DNA from: Gammaproteobacteria bacterium
GTDB lineage: Bacteria; Pseudomonadota; Gammaproteobacteria; SZUA-152
Length of the DNA: 49,806 nt
Direction: 5' to 3'
Assembly (NCBI GenBank): GCA_021648485.1
Contig: JAKISS010000017.1
Location: 1-49,806, forward strand
The number at the start of each line of letters is the position of its first letter. The first letter of the stretch is position 1. A program made the translations under genes and the position numbers. Shown piece by piece: positions 36,338 through 47,118 of this stretch. The notes under the pieces are model-generated. The model was not told the DNA's origin. It saw nothing but the letters and a program-made list of their open reading frames with translations, and made no database searches.

Positions 36338-37573
36338 ATGAGTAAAAAGTCTGATCAAAATTTATTGGTAGGCCTGGATATTGGTACCTCAAAGGTGGTG
36401 GCCATTGTGGCGGATGTGACGCCGGAGGGTGACATCGAGATTATCGGTATTGGTACACATCCTTCCCGTGGTCTGAAAAAAGGTGTGGTGGTGAATATCG
36501 AATCCACCGTGTTATCCATTCAGCGCGCAGTGGAAGAAGCAGAACTGATGGCAGGTTGCCAGATTGACTCGGTGTACGCCGGTATTGCCGGTAGTCATAT
36601 TCGCAGCTTGAATTCTCACGGCATTGTGGCCATACGTGACAAAGAGGTCATGCAAGCCGATGTGGAGCGGGTGATTGATGCCGCTCGGGCGGTGGCCATT
36701 CCAGCAGACCAAAAAGTGCTGCACATTTTGCCGCAGGAGTTTTTGATCGATGACCAGGAAGGTATACGTGAACCAGTGGGTATGTCCGGTGTACGTCTCG
36801 AAGCCAAGGTACACATGGTGACAGGTGCGGTGAGTGCAGCACAAAATATTATCAAATGTGTGCGCCGTTGCGGACTGGAAGTAGACGATGTGATTCTTGA
36901 ACAACTGGCCTCCAGTTATGCGGTATTGACGGAAGACGAAAAAGAACTGGGTGTGTGTCTGGTGGATATGGGGGGTGGTACCACCGACATCGCAGTGTTT
37001 ACCGACGGTTCGATTCGCCATACCGCCGTGATTCCCATTGCCGGTGATCAGGTCACCAATGACATTGCAGTGGCGTTGCGCACACCGACGCAATACGCAG
37101 AAGAAATCAAAATTAAATACGCTTGTGCGTTAACGCAACTGGCCAGCCCGGAAGAAAGTATCGAAGTGCCCAGTGTGGGTGACCGGCCACCACGGCGTTT
37201 AGCGCGGCAAACGCTGGCTGAAGTCATCGAGCCGCGTTACGAAGAATTATTAATCCTGGTGCAAAATGAATTGCGCCGCAGTGGTTTTGAAGAAATGTGT
37301 GCTGCCGGCATCGTGCTGACCGGTGGCTGTTCAAAGATGGAAGGTGTGATTGAACTGGCGGAAGAAGTTTTCCACATGCCAGTGCGCCTGGGTATGCCGC
37401 AGCACGTTTCAGGGCTGGTAGATGTTGTACGAAACCCGATTCATGCAACGGGGGTGGGTTTGTTGTTGTATGGACATAAACACCATGGTGAAAGCCATAG
37501 AGAACGTAAGAGCGAATGGAACGGCAAAGGTTTGTGGTCACGAATGAAGAGCTGGTTTCACGGAAATTTTTAG
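36338..37573 (+). CDS. ftsA: Cell division protein FtsA
   Basis: An actin-like protein of 411 residues that tethers FtsZ to the membrane. ATP-binding motifs are LLVGLDIGTSKVVAIV and CLVDMGGGTTDIAVF, and GIVLTGGCSKMEG. The SHI-type interaction region and the C-terminal amphipathic end (LWSRMKSWFHGNF) for membrane binding are present. ATG 36338 gives the usual family length and beginning; an upstream TTG at 36284 would extend it by 18 residues and overlap ftsQ. ftsZ follows after 56 bases. Confidence 0.95.
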   Translation: MSKKSDQNLLVGLDIGTSKVVAIVADVTPEGDIEIIGIGTHPSRGLKKGVVVNIESTVLSIQRAVEEAELMAGCQIDSVYAGIAGSHIRSLNSHGIVAIRDKEVMQADVERVIDAARAVAIPADQKVLHILPQEFLIDDQEGIREPVGMSGVRLEAKVHMVTGAVSAAQNIIKCVRRCGLEVDDVILEQLASSYAVLTEDEKELGVCLVDMGGGTTDIAVFTDGSIRHTAVIPIAGDQVTNDIAVALRTPTQYAEEIKIKYACALTQLASPEESIEVPSVGDRPPRRLARQTLAEVIEPRYEELLILVQNELRRSGFEEMCAAGIVLTGGCSKMEGVIELAEEVFHMPVRLGMPQHVSGLVDVVRNPIHATGVGLLLYGHKHHGESHRERKSEWNGKGLWSRMKSWFHGNF

Positions 37574-37629
37574 GTCATTTATTTTAAATAATGTTTGAAA
37601 ACTGAATTATTCAACAGGAGGGCAAGACA

Positions 37630-38778
37630 ATGTTCGAACTGATGGAAACCAATATTGCAGGTGCAGTTATTAAGGTTATCGGAGTTGGTGGCGGTGGCGG
37701 AAATGCGGTTGAGCACATGGTGGAACAAAACATCGATGGTGTTGAGTTTATTTGCACCAACACTGATGCGCAGGCGCTGAAAAATTCTGCGGCGCGTACT
37801 GTGCTGCAAATGGGTAATAACATCACCAAGGGACTGGGTGCCGGAGCTAATCCTGATGTAGGTAGGCAGGCGGCACTGGAAGATCGTGACCGTATCGTCG
37901 AATTGGTGGAAGGGGCTGATATGGTCTTTATCACCGCAGGTATGGGCGGTGGTACGGGTACCGGTGGTGCGCCTGTGGTGGCACAGATCGCCAAAGACTT
38001 GGGGGTGCTGACGGTGGCAGTAGTCACCAAGCCTTTCCCCTTTGAAGGCAAAAAACGTATGGCTATTGCGGATCAGGGTATCAAGGAGTTATCCGAGTAT
38101 GTCGATTCACTGATCACCATCCCTAACGAAAAGTTGATGGATGTATTGGGCAAAGACGTTTCTCTGCTGGATGCGTTCAAAGCGGCCAATGATGTGTTGC
38201 TGGGGGCGGTGCAGGGGATTGCGGATTTGATTACCCGCCCGGGCCTGATCAACGTTGATTTTGCGGATGTGCGCACAGTGATGTCTGAAATGGGCATGGC
38301 GATGATGGGTACCGGTTTTGCCACCGGCGAAGGCCGTGCCCGGGCGGCGGCAGCATCGGCGGTGGCCAGTCCGCTGCTGGAAAGCGTTGATCTGGCCGGA
38401 GCGCGCGGCATTCTGGTGAATGTGACAGCAGGTCTGGACATGTCCATTGGTGAATTCGATGAAGTCGGCAGCACCATCAAGGAATTTGCTTCGGACAATG
38501 CCACCGTGGTGGTGGGTACCGTTATCGACCCGGAAATGTCCGAAGGGCTGCGGGTGACCGTGGTTGCCACCGGACTGGGACAAAAAGTGCAGGCCAGTGT
38601 GGAAAAACCGACAGTGCTGGTGGCCCCCGAAGGCCCGGATGGTACCGTGGACTATGGTCAGTTGGATCGACCTACGGTGATTCGCAACAAGGTGGCCGGT
38701 GAACGTTACGCCGCAGATACCGGCGGAAATCTGGATTATCTGGATATTCCGGCATTTTTGCGGCGTCAGGCGGACTAA
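37630..38778 (+). CDS. ftsZ: Cell division protein FtsZ
   Basis: A 382-residue tubulin-like GTPase that forms the Z ring. The N-terminal [13 protein letters not shown] and the tubulin signature [10 protein letters not shown] bind GTP. The T7 loop [11 protein letters not shown] supplies catalytic residues to the neighbouring subunit. The conserved C-terminal peptide [11 protein letters not shown], which binds FtsA and ZipA, is complete. CAGGAGGG is a strong ribosome binding site. The linker between core and C-terminal peptide is relatively short. Confidence 0.98.
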   Translation: MFELMETNIAGAVIKVIGVGGGGGNAVEHMVEQNIDGVEFICTNTDAQALKNSAARTVLQMGNNITKGLGAGANPDVGRQAALEDRDRIVELVEGADMVFITAGMGGGTGTGGAPVVAQIAKDLGVLTVAVVTKPFPFEGKKRMAIADQGIKELSEYVDSLITIPNEKLMDVLGKDVSLLDAFKAANDVLLGAVQGIADLITRPGLINVDFADVRTVMSEMGMAMMGTGFATGEGRARAAAASAVASPLLESVDLAGARGILVNVTAGLDMSIGEFDEVGSTIKEFASDNATVVVGTVIDPEMSEGLRVTVVATGLGQKVQASVEKPTVLVAPEGPDGTVDYGQLDRPTVIRNKVAGERYAADTGGNLDYLDIPAFLRRQAD

Positions 38779-38816
38779 ATGCTTCGGGCTTAAATATGCC
38801 GGGTACTTGAAGAATT

Positions 38817-38870
38817 GTGAGCTTGCTCACTAGGTGGAATCAGGGAGTCTGTGGTACCATTCCCTGATTC
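38817..38870. repeat. Two inverted repeats between ftsZ and lpxC
   Basis: GTGAGC-TT-GCTCAC (38817-38830) and a perfect 10-bp stem GAATCAGGGA/TCCCTGATTC (38837-38846 with 38861-38870) lie in tandem. No T-run follows, so they may act as an attenuator, an mRNA end or a protein site rather than a simple intrinsic terminator. Confidence 0.7.
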
Positions 38871-38905
38871 TGCGCGCCTGATTTGGGCGATAGCAGGAGA
38901 TAATT

Positions 38906-39829
38906 GTGATTAGTCAGATGATTCGACAGCGGACATTAAAAAATATCATTCGTGCAACGGGCATCGGCCTGCATACCGGCGATAAGGTCTACCTGACCTT
39001 GCGCCCTGCGGCTGTGGATACCGGAATTGTATTTCGTCGGGTGGATCTGGATGAACCCGTGGAAATTGCGGCGACCCCGGATAATGTGGGGGACACACGC
39101 CTTTCCACCACGTTGATTCACAATAATGTGCGGGTTTCCACCGTCGAACACCTGCTTTCTGCCATGGCCGGGCTGGGTATCGACAATGCGTACATTGATG
39201 TCAGTGCGCCCGAAGTGCCCATCATGGACGGTAGCGCGGGACCGTTTGTGTTCCTGATTCAGTCCGCAGGCATTGAAGAACAGAATGCCGCCAAACGTTT
39301 TATTCGCATTAAAAAAACAGTCATCGTGGAAGATGGCGATAAATGGGCGCGCTTTGATCCCTTCGAAGGTTTTAAGGTCTCGTTCAATATTGATTTTCAA
39401 CATCCGGTCTTTCAGGCCCAGTCGCAGACCACGACGGTGGATTTTTCCAGCACATCTTTTGTGAAAGAAGTCAGTCGGGCGCGCACCTTTGGATTCATGC
39501 GCGATATCGAGCAATTGCGTGAAAATAATCTGGTGCTGGGTGGCAGTCTCGATAATGCTATCGTGATGGACGATTACCGTGTGCTAAATGAAGACGGCCT
39601 GCGTTATCGTGATGAGTTTGTTAAACATAAAGTGCTGGATGCCATTGGTGACCTGTATTTGCTGGGTTGTAGTCTGATTGGCGAATTCAGTGGTTACAAA
39701 TCAGGTCATGAACTCAATAATCGTCTGTTGCGGAGCCTGCTGGCCAACGAAGATGCCTGGGAAACAGCCACTTTTGATGATCCTAAACTGGCTCCCATTT
39801 CTTATACCCATCCTCTCTTAGCCAATTAA
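38906..39829 (+). CDS. lpxC: UDP-3-O-acyl-N-acetylglucosamine deacetylase LpxC
   Basis: A 307-residue zinc enzyme for the committed step of lipid A synthesis, confirming a Gram-negative outer membrane. Zinc ligands are in [14 protein letters not shown] and [14 protein letters not shown]; the catalytic Glu is in the same first motif region. Further conserved blocks are [11 protein letters not shown] and the late [12 protein letters not shown] 38906 has AGGAG at good spacing; ATG 38918 would give the more common beginning MIRQRTLKN. It is the last gene of the dcw cluster. Confidence 0.96.
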   Translation: MISQMIRQRTLKNIIRATGIGLHTGDKVYLTLRPAAVDTGIVFRRVDLDEPVEIAATPDNVGDTRLSTTLIHNNVRVSTVEHLLSAMAGLGIDNAYIDVSAPEVPIMDGSAGPFVFLIQSAGIEEQNAAKRFIRIKKTVIVEDGDKWARFDPFEGFKVSFNIDFQHPVFQAQSQTTTVDFSSTSFVKEVSRARTFGFMRDIEQLRENNLVLGGSLDNAIVMDDYRVLNEDGLRYRDEFVKHKVLDAIGDLYLLGCSLIGEFSGYKSGHELNNRLLRSLLANEDAWETATFDDPKLAPISYTHPLLAN

Positions 39830-40055
39830 TCACGAAACCATTGTTTTCATGTAGCCATTACTAAAGATGGCCGCATTGTTTGTTAATTGTCCATATTTCT
39901 TCCAAAACCTCGACATCTGTCATTCCTGATCTGAAATATACTTTTCCTGCTTGTCAGTCCGGGTGCTTGTTGGTACCTTTGGCGGCCCGTTTTGCATCCC
40001 CTTCACAATAGTTGCCACGAAAATATGGCAGCAAGGTTTGTTTGTCAGGGCCAAA

Positions 40056-40505
40056 TTACTGTTTATTGGTGTTTTGATGTCGGGAAAGGCGATACAGGGC
40101 TTCGGCAAGTTCGGGGTCTTCTATGCCGGAGGCCGCGCTTTCCAGTAAATGTGCGCTGGTGGTGGACAGGTTGGGGCGGCGTGAGGGCGGTGTTGGCGAT
40201 TTGAAACTGGCAGGTTGTATTTTAAATTGCACTTTTTGCAACTTTTGCAGGCCGGGCAGCGTTTTGAGTAAACGCAGGATTGTGGGTGCCTGATACCGTA
40301 ATTGGGTTAACCAGGCAGGTGTGTCGGTGGTGATGACAATCGTCTGCTCGCGCAGGTTGGCCACAGTAACGTGTGCCGCAAGGTGCCCATCGAGGCTGTC
40401 GCGCAGCGCCTGTGTCAGCTGTTGCAGGTATTGGGCGCGTTCGAGCAGCGAGTTTAGCGCACTGTTTCGGCGTGAAAGAATTTTAGCAACGGGTTTGGAT
40501 GACAT
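40056..40505 (-). CDS. DciA/DUF721 family protein
   Basis: A 149-residue protein on the minus strand with the DUF721 (DciA) fold. Its core has VTVANLREQTIVITTDTPAWLTQLRYQAP-like strands and the alternating pattern of that family, and the C-terminal tail is poorly ordered with Ser and Pro. DciA loads the replicative helicase DnaB in bacteria that lack DnaC. The location between lpxC and the M23/secA genes is typical in gammaproteobacteria. I prefer the start MSSKPVAK (40505); an upstream ATG at 40556 is possible. Confidence 0.85.
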   Translation of the reverse strand: MSSKPVAKILSRRNSALNSLLERAQYLQQLTQALRDSLDGHLAAHVTVANLREQTIVITTDTPAWLTQLRYQAPTILRLLKTLPGLQKLQKVQFKIQPASFKSPTPPSRRPNLSTTSAHLLESAASGIEDPELAEALYRLSRHQNTNKQ

Positions 40506-40642
40506 AGCGTGACATTGTGGCAGTAATTTACTGAATTGTCTGGATTTTGGCGGCAAATGTTGTAGTTGTCAGCAAAAAAGCCGATATACATTGACACTGT
40601 GTAATTATTCAAAATATTGAAGTAATAAGGGTTGTTTCAACG

Positions 40643-41569
40643 ATGAACATTATTTTTATCGGCAGGCGCGGACGACAGACCAAAACCCTTAAGCTGGGTT
40701 CTCCTGGCGTTATTTTGGGCGCGATGTTGGCACTGGCAATTATCCCCTCTCTCATGTTTTATGGTGGTTATTTTACGGCTACGCAAACCACACCTGATCA
40801 GGAAAAGGCATTGCTGGTCGCCTGGCAGGGCGAAATGGATGTGCAGCGCGAGGAAATTGCCACCGCTCGCCAGAAAGTGGATGAAGACATAGATGCTTTG
40901 GCGCTACGTCTGGGTGAGTTGCAGGCCAGGATGATCCGTTTGGATGCCTTGGGTGAGCGCCTCACCGAAATTGCCAAACTGGACCGTGGAGAATTTGATT
41001 TTTCCAGTTTGCCTGCTGTGGGTGGGCCTGAAAGTACAGTAGCTGTGGATTCTATTGGTGTACCGGGCTTTGTTGCGTCGCTGGAATCGCTGTCGAAACA
41101 GGTGGATGATCGTAGTGCCCAGTTAGGTCTGCTGGAAACCATGCTGATGAGCCGTAATCTTGAAGATGAAGTGAGTCCTGCGGGGCGTCCCATCAAACGA
41201 GGGTGGATTTCTTCTTATTATGGTATGCGTACTGACCCCTTTACAGGGCGTCGTGAGCACCATAAAGGGATGGATCTGGCGGGCAAGGAAGGCAGTGAGG
41301 TGATTTCTGTGGGTGCCGGTGTGGTGACCTGGGCGGGTGATCGCTATGGTTACGGTAAGCTGGTGGAGGTGAATCACGGTAACGGCTATGCCACACGTTA
41401 TGGACACAGCAAGGAGGTGCTGGTGCAGGTGGGGGATGCTGTGAAAAAAGGCCAGGTGTTAGCGTTAATGGGGTCTACAGGTCGCTCTACTGGCCCTCAT
41501 GTGCATTTTGAGGTGTTACACAAAGGCAAGGCAGTTGACCCCAAAAAGTATATTTTGGCGGTGCGTTAG
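40643..41569 (+). CDS. M23 family murein endopeptidase, membrane anchored
   Basis: A 308-residue cell wall hydrolase. One N-terminal transmembrane helix (about residues 24-46) is followed by a coiled coil (about 55-120 and 145-170) and a C-terminal LytM domain. The zinc site is complete: His207 and Asp211 in HHKGMD, and HVH at 286-288. It should cut peptide cross-links in the periplasm. A protein of this kind commonly sits before secA in gammaproteobacteria. It is transcribed away from dciA. Confidence 0.94.
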   Translation: MNIIFIGRRGRQTKTLKLGSPGVILGAMLALAIIPSLMFYGGYFTATQTTPDQEKALLVAWQGEMDVQREEIATARQKVDEDIDALALRLGELQARMIRLDALGERLTEIAKLDRGEFDFSSLPAVGGPESTVAVDSIGVPGFVASLESLSKQVDDRSAQLGLLETMLMSRNLEDEVSPAGRPIKRGWISSYYGMRTDPFTGRREHHKGMDLAGKEGSEVISVGAGVVTWAGDRYGYGKLVEVNHGNGYATRYGHSKEVLVQVGDAVKKGQVLALMGSTGRSTGPHVHFEVLHKGKAVDPKKYILAVR

Positions 41570-41794
41570 AAGCCTGTTTTTCGTTTAACTGATCACTTGG
41601 GTCGTGCCGAATCCGGCGTGGCCATTCTCTAAAGCTCGGATCCCCGCTATAATCCCCAAGCCTTGACCGGGATGGATGTTGCCGTCGCCGACATATTTTC
41701 CGTATTTTGCCCAGGCAGGCATAAAAGCATTAGCTTGAAATTACAGCAAAACACACAATAGAAACTGACAATAAAAGACGCATAACCCAAAACT

Positions 41795-44524
41795 ATGGCA
41801 AGTAACTTTCTGAATAAAATTTTTGGCAGCCGCAACGCTCGGTTGCTTAAACGTCTCAACAAAGTGGTGGCAAAAATCACCTCAATGGAAGCCGAAGTCG
41901 AGCCGCTTTCGGATGAGGAGTTGCGTGCCAAAACCGATGAGTTTCGTGAACGTATCGCCAATGGCGCAAGCATCAATGACTTGCTGCCCGAGGCCTTTGC
42001 CGTGGTGCGGGAGGCAGGTAAGCGTGCATTGAACATGCGTCACTTTGATGTGCAGCTGATCGGCGGCATGGTGCTTAATGACGGCAAAATTGCAGAGATG
42101 CGCACGGGTGAAGGTAAAACCCTGGTGGCGACGCTGGCGGTGTATCTCAATGCCTTGCCCGGCAAAGGTGTACACCTGGTGACCGTTAACGATTACCTGG
42201 CAAAACGTGATGCCGAGTGGATGGGTAAACTGTACAACTTCCTTGGGCTTTCCGTCGGGGTGATTCTTTCCGGTCAGGATGCCGAACAAAAACGCGAAGC
42301 CTATGCGGCAGACATCACCTACGGCACAAACAATGAGTTTGGTTTCGATTATCTGCGTGACAATATGGCCTTCAGCACCGAAGACAAAGTGCAGCGTGAT
42401 TTGCACTTTGCCATCGTCGATGAAGTGGATTCCATTCTTATTGACGAAGCGCGTACCCCGCTGATTATTTCCGGTCCTGCGGAAGACAGCTCCGAGTTGT
42501 ATGAAAAAATCAACGTGATTGCACCCAAACTGGTGCCCCAAGCGGGCGAAAAGCTCGAAGAGGGTGAAGAGGAAGGCGATTATTACCTCGAAGAAAAGAG
42601 CAAGCAGGTTTTTCTCACCGAGCTGGGACATCAGCATGTGGAGGAGTTTCTGGTTGAGGTGGGTTTGCTGGGCGAAGACGAAAGTTTGTACGACGCTGCC
42701 AATATCAAGCTGATGCATCACGCCACTGCCGCTTTGCGTGCGCACACGCTGTTTCAGCGCAATGTGGACTACATCGTTAAAAACAATGAGGTGATCATTG
42801 TTGATGAATTCACTGGTCGTACCATGCCGGGGCGTCGCTGGTCTGATGGTTTGCATCAGGCGGTGGAAGCCAAAGAAGGCGTGCAGGTGCAAAATGAAAA
42901 CCAGACTCTGGCCGCGATCACTTTCCAGAATTTTTTCCGTCTTTACGACAAGTTGGCAGGCATGACCGGTACTGCCGATACCGAAGCCTTCGAGTTTCAG
43001 CAGATTTACAGTTTGGAAGTGATCGTCATTCCCACCTCCAAAGCCGTTGCGCGAAAGGATCATGCGGATCTGGTATTTCTTACGCCGGAAGAAAAGTTTG
43101 CCGCCATTGTGGAAGATGTCAAAGACTGTCGTGAGCGCCAGCAACCGGTGCTGGTGGGTACGGCGTCCATTGAAACGTCCGAGTACCTTTCCGGTTTGCT
43201 GGACAAGCAAAATATCAAACACAATGTGTTGAATGCCAAGTTTCACCAGAAAGAGGCACAGATTATTGCCCAGGCGGGTGCTCCGGGAGCCATTACCATT
43301 GCCACTAACATGGCTGGCCGTGGTACCGACATTGTATTGGGTGGCAACCTCGAGGTTGAGTTGGCCGAAGCGGGGGATATCAGCGAAGACAAACGTCAAC
43401 AGATAACGGCTGACTGGCAGAAGCACCACGATACGGTGCTGGCGGCGGGTGGTTTGCATGTGGTGGGTACCGAACGCCACGAGTCGCGGCGCGTGGATAA
43501 TCAGTTGCGTGGCCGCTCCGGTCGTCAGGGTGATCCCGGTTCCAGTCGGTTTTATTTGTCTCTGAAAGATAATCTGATGCGTATTTTCGCCTCGGATCGT
43601 GTCTCCGGGCTAATGCAAAAACTGGGCATGGAAAAAGGTGAAGCCATTGAGCATCCGTGGGTTAACAAAGCGATTGAAAATGCCCAGCGTAAAGTAGAGG
43701 GCCACAACTTCGATATTCGCAAAAACCTGCTGGAATACGATGATGTTGCCAATGATCAGCGTAAAGTGATTTATGGTCAGCGTGCAGAATTGATGGAAAC
43801 AGATGATGTGTCTGAATCCATTGCCGCGATGCGTGAGGCTGTTGTTAATGAAGTGATCAGCACGTATATTCCGCCGGAAAGTCTGGAGGAAATGTGGGAT
43901 GTTGCTGGCCTGGAAAAGGCAATGGCCGATGAATTTATGCTTTCCATTCCCATCCAGCAGTGGCTGGATGACGATGATGACCTGCATGAAGAGACGCTGC
44001 GCAAACGTATTCTGGAAGCGATGGAACAAAGCTATTTTGAAAAAGAAGCCATGGTTGGCAAGAGCGTGCTGCGTCATTTTGAAAAAGCAGTGATGCTCAA
44101 AGTGCTGGATGAGCAGTGGAAAGATCACCTGGGCATGATGGATCACCTGCGCCAGGGTATTCATTTACGCGGTTATGCACAGAAAAACCCCAAGCAGGAA
44201 TACAAGCGCGAAGCGTTTGAATTGTTTTCGCAGATGCTGGAACGAGTCAAACGGGAAGTGGTGGAGATGCTGTCCAAAATACAGATTCAGGCCGAAGAAG
44301 ATGTGGCGGCCATTGACGAACAGCGTCGCAGTACGGCACCGGTTTCTTATCGTCATGACGAAATAGCCTCACCAACGGCGGGCGAAGCACCGGATGAGGC
44401 GAAAGCTGTTGCAGAAGACGCCGAGAAACCCTTTGTGCGCGAAGGTCGTAAAGTGGGGCGCAATGAGCCCTGTCCTTGTGGTTCTGGTAAAAAATACAAA
44501 CAGTGCCATGGTCGGTTGGCGTAA
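41795..44524 (+). CDS. secA: Protein translocase ATPase SecA
   Basis: A 909-residue motor for protein export through SecYEG. Visible features in order: the Walker A motif [32 protein letters not shown], the preprotein cross-linking domain, [17 protein letters not shown] in the second ATPase half, and the C-terminal zinc-binding tail [19 protein letters not shown], which contacts SecB and lipids. The length is normal. It starts at ATG 41795, which has no strong ribosome binding site. The 225 bases before it contain no secM-like gene. Confidence 0.98.
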   Translation: MASNFLNKIFGSRNARLLKRLNKVVAKITSMEAEVEPLSDEELRAKTDEFRERIANGASINDLLPEAFAVVREAGKRALNMRHFDVQLIGGMVLNDGKIAEMRTGEGKTLVATLAVYLNALPGKGVHLVTVNDYLAKRDAEWMGKLYNFLGLSVGVILSGQDAEQKREAYAADITYGTNNEFGFDYLRDNMAFSTEDKVQRDLHFAIVDEVDSILIDEARTPLIISGPAEDSSELYEKINVIAPKLVPQAGEKLEEGEEEGDYYLEEKSKQVFLTELGHQHVEEFLVEVGLLGEDESLYDAANIKLMHHATAALRAHTLFQRNVDYIVKNNEVIIVDEFTGRTMPGRRWSDGLHQAVEAKEGVQVQNENQTLAAITFQNFFRLYDKLAGMTGTADTEAFEFQQIYSLEVIVIPTSKAVARKDHADLVFLTPEEKFAAIVEDVKDCRERQQPVLVGTASIETSEYLSGLLDKQNIKHNVLNAKFHQKEAQIIAQAGAPGAITIATNMAGRGTDIVLGGNLEVELAEAGDISEDKRQQITADWQKHHDTVLAAGGLHVVGTERHESRRVDNQLRGRSGRQGDPGSSRFYLSLKDNLMRIFASDRVSGLMQKLGMEKGEAIEHPWVNKAIENAQRKVEGHNFDIRKNLLEYDDVANDQRKVIYGQRAELMETDDVSESIAAMREAVVNEVISTYIPPESLEEMWDVAGLEKAMADEFMLSIPIQQWLDDDDDLHEETLRKRILEAMEQSYFEKEAMVGKSVLRHFEKAVMLKVLDEQWKDHLGMMDHLRQGIHLRGYAQKNPKQEYKREAFELFSQMLERVKREVVEMLSKIQIQAEEDVAAIDEQRRSTAPVSYRHDEIASPTAGEAPDEAKAVAEDAEKPFVREGRKVGRNEPCPCGSGKKYKQCHGRLA

Positions 44525-44924
44525 GGGCAAAGTAAAATAAAACTATCAAAGTGTGAATCAAGGCCTAAATCGTTTTGTTCGCACTTTGTTGTTAACAATA
44601 CCGTTATTCCGGCATGTTTTTAGCTGGGTAGGGTGGAACAAGCGTAGCGGTTCCACCAAACGGGAAAGAGACATATGTAGCAGTGCTGTTAACGAGTGAC
44701 GTGTTATAAACGCAGAGGTCGCAGAGACGCAAAGGACGCAGAGAAAAACATTAAAAACTTTACGTCTTTGCGACCTCTGCGTTAAATACCTGGCGATTCT
44801 TTAAAAATAGGTGTGTTTTCAGCGCTTGATTCACATCAAAACGGGGTTATAACGAAAGCCTCTCGCAGATGATTGTCAGCTTTTTGTCTTTCCTCTGCTC
44901 TTTCTCTCTTGTATCTTTCCCGCT
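44525..44924. other. Intergenic region between secA and argJ, with repeat elements
   Basis: No gene is seen. It contains GGTGGAAC/GTTCCACC at 44632-44657 with an AGCGTAGCG loop, part of a dispersed element type common in proteobacteria, and a palindromic repeat at 44706-44790. The stretch before argJ (44800-44924) may hold its promoter, but I cannot fix one. Confidence 0.6.
44706..44790. repeat. Palindromic CGCAAAG/CGCAGAG repeat element after secA
   Basis: A compact copy with left arm AACGCAGAGGTCGCAGAG (from about 44708) and right arm ending CGACCTCTGCGTT (about 44768-44785), an almost perfect hairpin. It belongs to the same family as the copies in the dcw cluster but is shorter. Confidence 0.85.
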
Positions 44925-46142
44925 ATGACTTCAAACATTCATACACTTCCTGTTTTGCATCCCGTCGCGGGCCTGCGCCTGGGCACAACCCGTGCCGGTA
45001 TCAAACAACCAGATCGCCGTGATTTAGTGGTGATAGAGTTGTGCGACGGCGCTACTGTGGCTGCGGTATTCACACGTAATGCTTTTTGTGCCGCGCCAGT
45101 GATTGTGGCCCGTGAGCATCGGGCGCAAACCTCTCCCCAATATTTGTTGATCAATACGGGCAATGCCAACGCAGGCACGGGCAAGCAGGGCATGGCAGAT
45201 GCCCTGGCTTGTTGTGATGCTGTGGCGCAAGCCGCAGGTTGCGCGCGTGAAGCGGTGTTGCCTTTTTCTACGGGGGTTATTAGCGAGCCTCTGCAAGTCA
45301 CCGCCATTTGTGACGCAGTGCCCGCTGCGCTGGCAGCACTGGATGAAAATGGCTGGGCCGATGCTGCCCACGGTATTCTCACCACTGACACCGTGCCCAA
45401 GGGCATTTCCCGAAAACTGGAAATAGAAAGCCATAAGGTCACCATTACCGGTATTGCCAAGGGCTCAGGCATGATCCGGCCCGACATGGCGACGATGCTT
45501 GCCTATATCGCTACGGATGCCTCTGTGCCGCAAAACGTATTACAGGCCTGTCTGGCCCGTGCGATGAATAAATCTTTTAATCGCATTACTGTGGATGGCG
45601 ATACCTCCACTAACGATGCCTGCCTGCTGATGGCGACCGGGCAGTCGGCAGCAACGGTTGATCAAACTGAAGGCGATACTTTTGATGCGCTGTGTGCGGC
45701 AGTGGCCGATGTGTGCGAGCAACTGGCCCTGGCCGTTGTGCGCGATGGTGAAGGTGCCACCAAACTCATCACCGTGGCGGTGGAAGGTGGCCGTGACGAG
45801 GCCGAGTGTCTGCAAGTGGCGTATACCATTGCCCATTCACCGTTGGTGAAGACGGCCTTTTTTGCCAGTGATCCGAACTGGGGGCGTATTCTCGCAGCGG
45901 TGGGACGAGCCGGATTGATGAACCTGGATATCAATGCCATTGAGCTGTATCTGGATGATGTGTGCCTTGCACGCGATGGTGGCCGTGCCCCCGATTATCG
46001 TGAAGAATCGGGTCAACAGGTGATGGATAAAACTGACATTACCGTGCGCGTGGTACTGAACCGTGGCGATGCTATGGCACAGATATGGACCTGTGACCTG
46101 TCCTACGATTATGTACGCATCAATGCTGAATACCGGAGCTGA
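44925..46142 (+). CDS. argJ: Bifunctional glutamate N-acetyltransferase/N-acetylglutamate synthase ArgJ
   Basis: A 405-residue enzyme of arginine synthesis. It shows [23 protein letters not shown], and the self-cleavage site in [14 protein letters not shown], where Thr190 becomes the N-terminal nucleophile of the beta chain. [17 protein letters not shown] and the late [16 protein letters not shown] are further family marks. It transfers the acetyl group from N-acetylornithine to glutamate. Its end overlaps the start of the Nudix gene, so the two are likely one operon. Confidence 0.97.
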   Translation: MTSNIHTLPVLHPVAGLRLGTTRAGIKQPDRRDLVVIELCDGATVAAVFTRNAFCAAPVIVAREHRAQTSPQYLLINTGNANAGTGKQGMADALACCDAVAQAAGCAREAVLPFSTGVISEPLQVTAICDAVPAALAALDENGWADAAHGILTTDTVPKGISRKLEIESHKVTITGIAKGSGMIRPDMATMLAYIATDASVPQNVLQACLARAMNKSFNRITVDGDTSTNDACLLMATGQSAATVDQTEGDTFDALCAAVADVCEQLALAVVRDGEGATKLITVAVEGGRDEAECLQVAYTIAHSPLVKTAFFASDPNWGRILAAVGRAGLMNLDINAIELYLDDVCLARDGGRAPDYREESGQQVMDKTDITVRVVLNRGDAMAQIWTCDLSYDYVRINAEYRS

Positions 46143-47118
46143 TTCCCGACCACCTGAATCTGTGCTGCATGTTGCTGTTGCTGCAATATTTGATGAGCGT
46201 GGCCGTGTGTTAATTGCCCGGCGACCAACGCATGTGCATCAGGGAGGCTTGTGGGAATTTCCCGGCGGTAAAGTGGAACCGGGTGAAACCGTGCGTGAAG
46301 CATTGGCCCGCGAGTTGCGCGAAGAATTAGGTCTCGATGTGCAACAGGCGCGACCGTTAATTCGCATACGTCATGATTATCCCGATAAATCGGTATTACT
46401 GGACGTGTGGCGCGTGGATAATTTTGGCAGCGAAACACTTTCTGTTGCGCTTTCTATTGCCAAAAAAGGACGCGAAGGTCAGCCTCTGCTCTGGGTGCAA
46501 CCGCATGAATTGTCGGACTACGATTTTCCTGCGGCCAATATTCCCATTGTCACGGCAATACAGTTGCCGGATTATTATCTTGTTACCCCGAACCCTGACG
46601 ACGATTCCCCGGTTTTTCTTACACAACTGGAAACCCGCCTGCGTGATGGTATTCGGCTGGTGCAGTTACGCGCCAAAACACTTTCCGAGACTGACTATTT
46701 AGCGTTAGCCAAACAATGCCAGGGTTTATGTGAGCAACATGACGCCGCTCTGATGTTAAATGCTGACCCAGGATTAGTGGCCGAAGTGGGCGCAGCGGGC
46801 GTGCATCTCGATAGCGGACGGCTTGAGTCTCTGTCTGAACGGCCTGACGTTAAATGGGTATCAGCATCCTGTCATTCACCAGAGCAATTGCTTCAGGCGG
46901 AAAAACTGGGGGCGGACTTTGTGATGTTGTCCCCGGTGGCAGCTACGGCGAGTCACCCCGATATTGTGCCGCTGGGCTGGGAACAGTTTCAGGTGCTGGC
47001 GGATCTGGCGCATTGTCCCGTTTATGCGCTGGGCGGGATGACACCCGCTGACTTACAGCAGGCGTTTGCTCATGGTGCGCAGGGAGTGGCAGCGATCCGG
47101 GCGTTGTGGGATGTTTAG
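46123..47118 (+). CDS. Nudix hydrolase fused to a thiamine-phosphate-synthase-like domain
   Basis: A 331-residue two-domain protein. Residues 12-135 are a MutT-type Nudix domain with the full box [23 protein letters not shown], which hydrolyses nucleoside diphosphate derivatives such as oxidised dGTP. Residues 150-331 resemble ThiE ([45 protein letters not shown]). However, the ThiE pyrophosphate and substrate motifs (NDR, LGQ.D) are not conserved, so synthase activity is doubtful. Such fusions next to argJ are common in gammaproteobacteria. ATG 46123 or ATG 46111 is the start, overlapping argJ. Confidence 0.88.
   Translation: MLNTGADSRPPESVLHVAVAAIFDERGRVLIARRPTHVHQGGLWEFPGGKVEPGETVREALARELREELGLDVQQARPLIRIRHDYPDKSVLLDVWRVDNFGSETLSVALSIAKKGREGQPLLWVQPHELSDYDFPAANIPIVTAIQLPDYYLVTPNPDDDSPVFLTQLETRLRDGIRLVQLRAKTLSETDYLALAKQCQGLCEQHDAALMLNADPGLVAEVGAAGVHLDSGRLESLSERPDVKWVSASCHSPEQLLQAEKLGADFVMLSPVAATASHPDIVPLGWEQFQVLADLAHCPVYALGGMTPADLQQAFAHGAQGVAAIRALWDV

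Noticed and set aside
41570..41794. A secM-like arrest peptide gene before secA
   Set aside because: No open frame with a signal peptide and arrest motif is present in this gap.
41882..43480. A 532-codon open frame antisense to secA
   Set aside because: It is a shadow of secA codon bias: the sense strand is an unmistakable full-length SecA. The antisense product has no recognisable domain and no ribosome binding site.
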